DNA of 36,912 bases from an uncultured Porphyromonadaceae bacterium (GTDB lineage: Bacteria > Bacteroidota > Bacteroidia > Bacteroidales > Barnesiellaceae_A): positions 1 through 36,912 of the forward strand of contig UQMR01000017.1 in assembly GCA_900542255.1 (NCBI GenBank), written 5' to 3'. The stretch's first letter is position 1; each line of letters opens with the position of its first letter. Both the position numbers and the translations under genes were made by a program. Below the pieces are notes generated by a model, which was not told the DNA's origin, ran no database searches, and saw nothing but the letters and a program-made list of their open reading frames with translations. This document shows, piece by piece, positions 8,247 to 14,966 of the stretch.

Positions 8247-9067
8247 GGTATCAGCGATTTAAGGAGTTGGGAGAATGTCATGACGGTATACCCGGTAGTG
8301 GGGAGCTTCTCTATGTCTATGTTATTGTCCCACACCGCCGACGAGGGGTCGTAGTTGATGTTGAGCGTATATTTGCGGGAGCCCCCTTGTGCTGTTATCT
8401 GTACGGAAGAGGGCAGTACTTTGCCGTCGGCCTTGCGGTGGTCGGCGTATGTGCTGCTTATCTGCCGGAGGGTGTTGTTTTGGTATGCTTGCATACCCAG
8501 GAGGTTGTTGCCGTTGAGTAGAAAACGGTAGGTAAAGTCGCGATATTGTTTTTGAGGTTGTAATGCCCAGTCACCGTTTTCGCCCGAGATGATGTCGAAC
8601 TTTTTGTAGTCGGAAGGTCGCAACGCCGTTTCTCCGAAGATAAATGGCTGCCCCAGCAAAACATTCTGCAAGTCGAGCGGTGTGACGGCTACGGGCAGGA
8701 TGTCATAGAGGGTTTGCAGCGACTCGGCGACATAGCGGCGGTGGAATTTGTCGTATATATATATGCTGTCGGTCGTCATGAGCAGGCGCCCTATCTCTAT
8801 GCCCAACAACGGTCTGATGGATACCTGTACGGCTTTGCCCCGTATCATGCGCACCTCTATGGAAGAGCGCAGCCCGGCACCCGAGACGGATGCGGAGGCT
8901 TTGGCCGTAAAGGTTTCCCACGTACTGTAAGTCTCCAACAATTCATGGAATCGCTCAGCTTCGTTTTTCTCTCCCGCGGGTGTACGGGAGCCTGCGGCTT
9001 CTTTGCTTTTACAGCCGGTGAGGCATAAGAGAAGGATGAGTATGGCTATTTGTCCTATCCGTTTCAT
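8243..9067 (-). CDS. DUF4292 lipoprotein
   Basis: A 274-residue protein beginning with a lipoprotein signal (hydrophobic ILILLLCLTGC, lipobox Cys near residue 19). The body fits DUF4292, a LolA/LolB-like beta fold seen in Bacteroidota: SASVSGAGLRSSIEVRMIRG, IEIGRLLMTTDSIYIYDK and VLLGQPFIFGE segments. The open frame extends upstream to 9145, but the lipoprotein signal fixes the start at 9067, overlapping the end of the TPR gene by 4 bases. Family function is not established; the fold suggests handling of lipid or lipoprotein at the outer membrane. Confidence 0.85.
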   Translation of the reverse strand: MKRIGQIAILILLLCLTGCKSKEAAGSRTPAGEKNEAERFHELLETYSTWETFTAKASASVSGAGLRSSIEVRMIRGKAVQVSIRPLLGIEIGRLLMTTDSIYIYDKFHRRYVAESLQTLYDILPVAVTPLDLQNVLLGQPFIFGETALRPSDYKKFDIISGENGDWALQPQKQYRDFTYRFLLNGNNLLGMQAYQNNTLRQISSTYADHRKADGKVLPSSVQITAQGGSRKYTLNINYDPSSAVWDNNIDIEKLPTTGYTVMTFSQLLKSLIP

Positions 9068-10794
9068 GGTGCTATGTATTCTCTTTGTGCTATTTTCTTT
9101 TCCAAGAGTTCTTTTTCGCCTCCGGCATCGAGTGCCTTTTGCCATTGTTCGACAGCGGCATCGGTCTCTCCGAGGCAGGCGAGTATGTCGCCGTAATGTT
9201 CGAGAATCTCGGCACTCGGCTCTTTGCTTTTCTCAATGGCGCGTTCTATATAGATGCGAGCCAGGGAGTAGCTCCCTTTTTTGAAGAGGATGTAGGCATA
9301 GGTGTCGAGGTATGTGGGTTCGTCGGGATACTCTTTGATGGTCATTGCGCTCATTCGCTCGGCTTTCGAGAGCTCTCTCTCTTCGAGGGCGAGGAAATAG
9401 CTGTAATTGTTGAGTACGGCTATGTTGGATGCGTATAGGTTCAGGGCTTTGTCGTATTGCTCGTAAGCCTCGTTTTTCCGGCCGGTCTGGTGATATATGT
9501 CGCCCAGTTGCCCGTATAGCGAAGAGAGTTGCTGCGGGGAGGTGTTGGCGCATGTATCTATGGCGGTAATGAGGATTCGGGCCGCCTCTTCATATCGGTT
9601 TTGCTGCACGAGAGAGGCACTCGTCATTTCGTAGATAGTGGGGTTGTCGTGTACATACTGCAAGGCCCGTTTGCCGGTCTCGATAGCTGTCTCATACTCT
9701 TCGTCCATGAGGTATAAAGCCATCAGGCGTATCCAAGTGTCGGCCTCGGTAGGGGCGAGGTCGGCCGCGATGGAGTATTGTTCGCGGGCACGCGGATAAT
9801 TTTTGACAACGTAGAGATAGAATCCGTATAGCTGCCTTACCAGTGGTTCTTGCGGATATTGTTCTATGATACCTACATAGAGTGTGTCGAGGGCCTCTAA
9901 GTTGACTTGTTTGGCGACAAGGGCGGCAATGTACTCGCGGAAGATGCCCAGCTTCGTCTCCATGTCGATGTTCCCGTTGGCAAGCGCTGCCTTCATTTCC
10001 CGGTGGTATGCCGCCGAGTCGCCTTGCAGCGAGTAGTATGAGGCTCGCGAGAGGTACAGGTATCCGTTGTCGGGTTCGAGGCGGCCTACCTTCTCGTAGA
10101 TTTCCCATGCGGCGCTGTCGCGGTGCAGGTTGGCATATACGTCGCCCAGCAGCAACATATAGGAGGTGTTGGTAGGGAAAGCCTTTTGCAGATTCTCGGC
10201 CTCGGCTATCATCGCGGTAGTGTCGCCAATCTGTTCGTGCAGTTCCATCTTCTTGATGGTGAGCTGCTCGGAGAGCCCCATGGAGTTCTCCAAAGAGTCG
10301 TAGCATGCCAATGCTGCCTTTACATCGCCTTGTGTGACGAGAGCATCGGCAAGGGCATAGTTTAGCTCGGGCTTGTCGGGGTTTTGGCGTACCACTCTTT
10401 TCCATATCCTCACGGCTTCGTCTTTCAATCCGGTAAGGGAGGCTACGCGGGCATAGGAGAAGTTGTACCAATATTGGGTCGTGTCGCCTTCGGCGGCCTT
10501 GCGCAGCATATATATGGCGGTATCGGCCTGGTTGAGACCGATATAATAGTTGGCCAGTGCAAATTGTGCGGCCGGAGCAGCCGTGTCGATGCGCGATGCC
10601 TCGGAGAGGAGGGCAAAAGCTGCATCGTTGTTGCCTAAGAGCCGTTGCCGTTCACCCTCTGTGTAGTAGTAGTTATAGAGTTGCCGCATGTTCTCGTCGG
10701 CGAGAGCGGCAGCCTGTCGCGAACCACTGCAAGATGATAGCAGAAGGAGCCAGAAGGCTGTGACGTATAGGAGTATGAGGCCGGGATGCTTCAT
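9064..10794 (-). CDS. TPR-repeat lipoprotein
   Basis: A 576-residue lipoprotein: a signal peptide with lipobox LLSSC near residue 21, followed by tetratricopeptide repeats through most of the length (for example AAQFALANYYIGLNQADTAI, TWIRLMALYLMDEEYETAIE and LGDIYHQTGRKNEAYEQYDK). TPR arrays are protein-binding scaffolds, and the lipid anchor places this one at the periplasmic side of a membrane. Start 10794 was chosen over an upstream in-frame ATG (10827) because the signal peptide begins there and the longer version would overlap dut. It lies 10 bases after dut and overlaps DUF4292 by 4 bases. The partner is unknown; the neighbours suggest envelope biogenesis. Confidence 0.88.
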   Translation of the reverse strand: MKHPGLILLYVTAFWLLLLSSCSGSRQAAALADENMRQLYNYYYTEGERQRLLGNNDAAFALLSEASRIDTAAPAAQFALANYYIGLNQADTAIYMLRKAAEGDTTQYWYNFSYARVASLTGLKDEAVRIWKRVVRQNPDKPELNYALADALVTQGDVKAALACYDSLENSMGLSEQLTIKKMELHEQIGDTTAMIAEAENLQKAFPTNTSYMLLLGDVYANLHRDSAAWEIYEKVGRLEPDNGYLYLSRASYYSLQGDSAAYHREMKAALANGNIDMETKLGIFREYIAALVAKQVNLEALDTLYVGIIEQYPQEPLVRQLYGFYLYVVKNYPRAREQYSIAADLAPTEADTWIRLMALYLMDEEYETAIETGKRALQYVHDNPTIYEMTSASLVQQNRYEEAARILITAIDTCANTSPQQLSSLYGQLGDIYHQTGRKNEAYEQYDKALNLYASNIAVLNNYSYFLALEERELSKAERMSAMTIKEYPDEPTYLDTYAYILFKKGSYSLARIYIERAIEKSKEPSAEILEHYGDILACLGETDAAVEQWQKALDAGGEKELLEKKIAQREYIAP

Positions 10795-10804
10795 GTAGAG
10801 AGTA

Positions 10805-11245
10805 TTATTTTGTTCCGGTATGGCCAAATCCGCCGCTGCCGCGTTGGGTTTCGTCGAGAACTGTCGTCTCTACCCACTCTGCTCTGTCGTGACGGGCTAC
10901 GACCATTTGTGCGATGCGTTCACCGTCTTCTATGGTGAAAGGCTTCTCCGATAGGTTTACAAGAATGATATTTATCTCGCCCCGGTAGTCGGCGTCGATG
11001 GTTCCCGGCGAGTTGAGTACGGTAATGCCATGTTTGATGGCAAGTCCGCTGCGCGGGCGTATCTGGGCCTCATACCCCTCGGGCAAGGCGATATATAGCC
11101 CCGTAGGCACCAGCAGCCGCTGTCCGGGTTGTATGGTTATGGGCGTTTCAAGATTGGCCCGCAAATCCATTCCGGCCGATAAGGGGGTGGCATATTGTGG
11201 CAGCGGATGGTGCGAGCGGTTAATGACCGAGACTTGTATAGACAT
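10805..11245 (-). CDS. dut: dUTP diphosphatase
   Basis: A 146-residue homotrimeric dUTPase, which hydrolyses dUTP to dUMP and pyrophosphate, keeps uracil out of DNA and supplies the dTMP precursor. All five family motifs are visible in order: AGMDL near residue 25, PRSGLA near 63, the uracil pocket [10 protein letters not shown] near 81-90, ERIAQMV near 108, and the C-terminal glycine-rich P-loop-like [10 protein letters not shown]. Length is normal. It is the first gene of the minus-strand run that continues into four envelope genes and a flippase, so its promoter probably drives the whole set. Confidence 0.97.
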   Translation of the reverse strand: MSIQVSVINRSHHPLPQYATPLSAGMDLRANLETPITIQPGQRLLVPTGLYIALPEGYEAQIRPRSGLAIKHGITVLNSPGTIDADYRGEINIILVNLSEKPFTIEDGERIAQMVVARHDRAEWVETTVLDETQRGSGGFGHTGTK

Positions 11246-11467
11246 GGTTGTGATATTTAATTGATGCTGCGTGCATCGGGTTTACGAATATTCATGCGAA
11301 AATAGCTAAAACTTCACATATATGCTTTTGCGTATAGCGTTTTTCTACATAATTTCACCAAAAAACGGTGTTTCCGGGGAGTCCCGGCAGGGCGTTTTTG
11401 TGTGACGATTGGGAGGGATAGCGTCTAAGATTGGTTAAAATAGTATATTTCATTTTCCAAAAAAACC

Positions 11468-11494
11468 AAAAGTTGCGAATAATAACTTTTTTTT
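11468..11494 (+). terminator. weak terminator-like hairpin
   Basis: A 7-bp AT-rich stem (AAAAGTT/AACTTTT) with a 9-base loop runs directly into a tract of T. No plus-strand gene ends upstream, so it would have to end a small RNA or attenuate a long leader of the acyl-CoA synthetase. The stem is weak. Confidence 0.25.
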
Positions 11495-11619
11495 AAGTTT
11501 CTGTCGTGAACCTTATTGTAGATAGCTGTATCGCCGAAAGAGAGATGCCTAAGGACCGGAAAATCATACAACTCTCTCTGTTTCTGTGCCCATGAAGAGG
11601 TGGAATAATGGTTTTTGTG

Positions 11620-11627
11620 TACCTTTG
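11620..11627 (+). promoter_or_regulatory. -7 promoter box for the acyl-CoA synthetase
   Basis: TACCTTTG matches TAnnTTTG and lies 24 bases before the ATG. No clear -33 TTG is found at the expected distance. Confidence 0.5.
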
Positions 11628-11651
11628 CGTCGGAATTTATATTGAATATAT

Positions 11652-13457
11652 ATGACTAATTTATTGACGTCATTGCCGCATCGACAAGCGTCGAAGTATG
11701 GCAATCGTGAAGTATTCAAGTACCAGGATTATGAAACCGGCAAGTGGCTTTCGGCCTCGTGGAATGAATTCTCACAGTTGGTAGATACAGCCGCTTTATC
11801 AATACACAGGTTAGGAATAGGTGAACAAGAGAATATAGCTGTATTCACGCAGAACTGTTTAGGCGGTTTTGTGGTAGATTTTGCAGCCTTTGCCAATCGT
11901 GCGGTCATAGCCCCGTTGTATGCTACGAGCTCGGTTGAGCAGATAAGCTATATTATACGCGAGACTGAGTCTCGTTTGCTCTTTATAGGCGGGCAGCCGC
12001 AATACGATGTGTGGCGTGCCGCTGCCGGAGCGTGTCCGTCGGTAGAGCATGTCGTGATATTCGACCCGCATGTGACTCTGGCCGCCGACGATAAGATGGC
12101 CATCTATTACGATGAGTTCCTTGCAATGGGCCAAGAGGCTACCGAGGCCGAGGCGGCTGTTGTGAAGAGTCGCCGCGAGGCAGGCACACCCGATGACTTG
12201 GCTACCTTGATATATACGTCGGGAACCACGGGAGAGCCCAAAGGCGTGATGCTGACGCATGCCAATTACGATGAGGCAATGCGCATACACCTGCAACGCC
12301 TTGTAACATGCAGCGACAACGATTTGTCGCTCTGCTTTTTGCCTCTGACGCATATTTTCGAGCGTGCATGGAGTTATTTCTGCCTGACAGTAGGTATGCG
12401 TATCGCCATCAACCACAATCCCAAGGAGATACAGAAGGCCGTCAAGGAGATACGTCCTACGCTTATGTGCAGCGTCCCCCGTTTTTGGGAAAAAGTATAT
12501 GCCGCCGTGCAGGATTTCATAGCTTCGCGCAAGGGCATATCGGCATATATGATAAATAAGGCCTTGGAAGTGGGCCGTCGCCGTAATGTAGAGTATATAG
12601 CCTCAAACCGTCGCGTGCCGTTCTTTACAGAGTGTCAATACAAGATTTTCGATAAGTTGGTATTCTCGAAGCTGCGCAAGACCATCGGTATAGAGCGTGG
12701 CAACTTCTTCCCCGTGGCCGGCGCGCCGCTCAGCGATACCATCAACGAGTTCCTGCACGCTTGCGGCATATCTATCATCTATGGCTACGGCCTGTCGGAG
12801 ACCACAGCCTCTGTATCGTGTTACGACCCCAACGACTACCGTTTGGGATCCGTAGGAACGGTGATGCCCGATGTTCAGGTGCGTTTGGGCGAGAACAACG
12901 AAATATTGGTGAAGGGGCGCACCGTCATGAAGGGATATTATAAGAAACCTGCCGAGACGGCTGCTGTTTTTACGGCCGACGGCTGGTTCCGTACAGGCGA
13001 TGCCGGTAAGGTAGAGGATGGCCGCGTGGTGCTTACCGAACGCATCAAAGACCTCTTCAAGACCTCCAATGGCAAGTATATCGCGCCGCAGGCGATAGAG
13101 AGCTGTCTCGGTGGCGACAAGTATATCGAGCAGGTGGCCGTTATAGGCGACCAGCGCAAGTATGTTACCGCCATTATCGTTCCGGCGTATGAGGCGCTCT
13201 CGGAGTATGCCCGTAAGATGCAGATACAGTATCGTACGCTCGAAGACTTGGTCCGCAACAAAGAGATTATCAAGCTGATAGAGGAGCGTATCGCTCGCCT
13301 GCAATCGGGTTTTGCCCGCTTCGAGCAAATCAAGCGATTTACGTTGCTGCCCCATGCGTTCACGATGGAGCGCGGTGAGCTCACCAACACGTTGAAGTTG
13401 CGCCGGGCTATCATCAACAAGCTGTATAGTAAGGAAATAGAGGCAATGTATGCTTAA
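11652..13457 (+). CDS. long-chain fatty acid-CoA ligase (AMP-binding enzyme)
   Basis: A 601-residue member of the ANL superfamily that activates a fatty acid with ATP to an acyl-AMP and then forms acyl-CoA. Motifs in order: the phosphate-binding loop LIYTSGTTGEPKG (about residues 186-198), a LPLTHIFERAWSY segment, YGLSETTASVS (A5), GWFRTGDAG (A7), the hinge ERIKDLFKTSNGKYIAPQ (A8), and the C-terminal lid. The residue before the hinge fits long-chain acyl-CoA synthetases of the FadD/FAA type. Length is usual. It has its own promoter and is separated from prfB by a second promoter. It probably feeds exogenous or recycled fatty acids into phospholipids. Confidence 0.92.
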   Translation: MTNLLTSLPHRQASKYGNREVFKYQDYETGKWLSASWNEFSQLVDTAALSIHRLGIGEQENIAVFTQNCLGGFVVDFAAFANRAVIAPLYATSSVEQISYIIRETESRLLFIGGQPQYDVWRAAAGACPSVEHVVIFDPHVTLAADDKMAIYYDEFLAMGQEATEAEAAVVKSRREAGTPDDLATLIYTSGTTGEPKGVMLTHANYDEAMRIHLQRLVTCSDNDLSLCFLPLTHIFERAWSYFCLTVGMRIAINHNPKEIQKAVKEIRPTLMCSVPRFWEKVYAAVQDFIASRKGISAYMINKALEVGRRRNVEYIASNRRVPFFTECQYKIFDKLVFSKLRKTIGIERGNFFPVAGAPLSDTINEFLHACGISIIYGYGLSETTASVSCYDPNDYRLGSVGTVMPDVQVRLGENNEILVKGRTVMKGYYKKPAETAAVFTADGWFRTGDAGKVEDGRVVLTERIKDLFKTSNGKYIAPQAIESCLGGDKYIEQVAVIGDQRKYVTAIIVPAYEALSEYARKMQIQYRTLEDLVRNKEIIKLIEERIARLQSGFARFEQIKRFTLLPHAFTMERGELTNTLKLRRAIINKLYSKEIEAMYA

Positions 13458-13471
13458 TTGCCTTTGAAATA

Positions 13472-13503
13472 TTGGCATATAAGAGGAGGACGTACTATCT
13501 TTG
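13472..13503 (+). promoter_or_regulatory. promoter of prfB
   Basis: TTG at 13472-13474 (-33) and TATCTTTG at 13496-13503 (-7, matching TAnnTTTG), separated by 21 bases. The ATG of prfB lies about 50 bases downstream. Confidence 0.58.
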
Positions 13504-13555
13504 TACGCCCTTTTCTTATGGGCAAAAAGGAGTATAACAACTAATTATTAAACGG

Positions 13556-14666
13556 ATGATTACACAGGAACAATTAAAAGAGACGGAAGAACGCAAGTTG
13601 GCGTTGAGGAGGTATCTTTGACATCGATGCGAAGAAAATAGAAGTCGAAGAAGAGGAGTTGCGCACCCAAGCTCCCGGCTTCTGGGACGACCAGAAAAAG
13701 GCCGAACAACAGATGCGCAAAATTAAGGGCATACGCTCGTGGATAGAGGGCTACACCGAGGTGGAAAGTGCCGTGGAGGAGCTCTCGCTCGCTTTCGAGT
13801 TTAACAAGGAGGGCGTCGTAGAGGAGGCCGATGTAGATGCCGCATATGCACGCGCCATAGCCTTGGTAGAGAATCTCGAATTGCGCAACATGTTGCGCCG
13901 CGAGGAGGATAAGTTGGGCGCAATGCTCAAAATCAACTCAGGTGCCGGTGGTACCGAAAGCCAGGATTGGGCACAAATGCTGATGCGCCTGTATCTTCGT
14001 TGGGGTGAGCGTCACAACTACAAAGTGGCCATAGAGCATCTCATTGAAGGGGATGAGGCCGGTATCAAGTCGGTGACGATACAAATCGACGGAGACTTTG
14101 CCTACGGGTATCTGAAAAGCGAGAACGGTGTGCACCGTTTAGTGAGGGTTTCGCCCTATAATGCACAAGGTAAGCGCATGACTTCGTTTGCATCGGTATT
14201 TGTCACTCCCCTTGTGGATGATACGATAGAGGTAAACATCAGTCCTGCGGCTATTTCGTGGGATACCTTCCGCTCGGGCGGTGCCGGTGGCCAGAATGTC
14301 AATAAAGTGGAGTCGGGTGTGCGCCTGCGTTACCAATATAAGGACCCTTATACGGGGGAGGAGGAGGAAATCCTCATTGAGAATACCGAGACCCGCGACC
14401 AGCCCAAGAATAAAGAGAATGCCATGCGACAATTGCGTTCTATCTTGTACGACAAGGAGTTGAAGCACCGCATGGAGGAGCAGGCCAAGATAGAGGCCGG
14501 TAAAAAGAAAATAGAGTGGGGTTCGCAGATACGCAGTTATGTGTTTGACGACCGCCGTGTAAAGGACCACCGTACCAACCATCAGACCTCGGATGTAAAT
14601 CGTGTGATGGATGGCGAAATAGACGATTTTATAAAAGCCTATCTCATGGAGTTTGGCGACCAGTGA
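13556..14666 (+). CDS. prfB: peptide chain release factor 2, expressed by programmed +1 frameshift
   Basis: RF2 recognises UAA and UGA and triggers peptide release. Codons 1-21 run from ATG 13556 and end at an in-frame TGA (13619-13621). A +1 shift at CTT-TGA-C continues from GAC at 13620 to the TGA at 14664-14666, giving 369 residues, the normal RF2 length. Upstream of the shift is AGGAGG at the same spacing as in the E. coli site. The specificity tripeptide is SPY at 199-201, where E. coli has SPF; I believe Tyr is usual in Bacteroidales. The peptidyl-release motif GGQ is at 244-246 within GGAGGQNVNKVES. A simple gene caller would start this gene inside the second frame and lose the N-terminus. 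Low RF2 should favour the shift, giving autoregulation. Confidence 0.95.
13610..13622 (+). promoter_or_regulatory. prfB programmed frameshift site
   Basis: An AGGAGG Shine-Dalgarno-like element (about 13607-13612), then TAT, then the slippery CTT (13616-13618), the stop TGA (13619-13621) and a C. This is the textbook RF2 arrangement. The weak UGA-C context promotes pausing and the internal Shine-Dalgarno pulls the ribosome forward by one base. Confidence 0.93.
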
Positions 14667-14694
14667 CAAGCTCTTGTCGGTGGACCTTTGTAGC

Positions 14695-14738
14695 AACAAC
14701 ACCCCCTTGCCACACAAGCGTGGCAAGGGGGTGTTGTT
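14695..14738 (+). terminator. strong hairpin after prfB
   Basis: A perfect 19-bp inverted repeat, AACAACACCCCCTTGCCAC at 14695-14713 and its complement at 14720-14738, with a 6-base loop. It begins about 30 bases after the prfB stop. The T tract is short, but the stem is long and GC-rich in the middle, and it separates prfB from the oppositely oriented secDF. Confidence 0.75.
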
Positions 14739-14911
14739 TGTGGTGATGGCTGAGATGGAGGCGTTGATTGCGGCGATTCTACCTCGTTCCTTTTCCCCCC
14801 ACCTAAAAATATATGTCGGTGAGGCGGCGGGGTGCTATACGGCTCTCTCTGCTATCGGTGTATGGGATGTTTTCGGGCTCCTGCATTCTCTCTCCCTGCT
14901 CCTTTTGATGC

Positions 14912-14947
14912 AAAAAAATATCCCGACAAGTTTTGCCGGGATATTTT
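14912..14947 (-). terminator. intrinsic terminator of secDF
   Basis: An 11-bp stem, AAAATATCCCG at 14915-14925 and its complement at 14937-14947, read on the minus strand and followed by a run of T (the A tract at 14912-14918). It begins about 20 bases after the secDF stop. The loop can pair further (CAA/TTG). Confidence 0.8.
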
Positions 14948-14966
14948 GTATCAGAAGGTATGTTTG

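Larger units (their letters stand above)
11246..11651. other. intergenic region between divergent dut and acyl-CoA synthetase
   Basis: About 400 bases without a gene. For dut, a weak minus-strand -7 box (TATTTTCG, one mismatch) lies at 11297-11304. Several inverted repeats follow: CCGGG/CCCGG at 11374-11378 and 11383-11387, and AAAAGTT/AACTTTT at 11468-11474 and 11484-11490 running into a T tract. The pattern could be a small RNA with a terminator or a long leader, but no convincing promoter for such an RNA is visible. Confidence 0.45.

Noticed and set aside
12603..13478. A 291-codon minus-strand open frame opposite the acyl-CoA synthetase
   Set aside because: It is opposite the conserved AMP-binding motifs and has no family resemblance.
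13619..13621. The in-frame TGA in prfB as a real truncation or sequencing error
   Set aside because: The surrounding AGGAGG-TAT-CTT-TGA-C context is the known programmed frameshift, and the downstream frame restores a full-length RF2.
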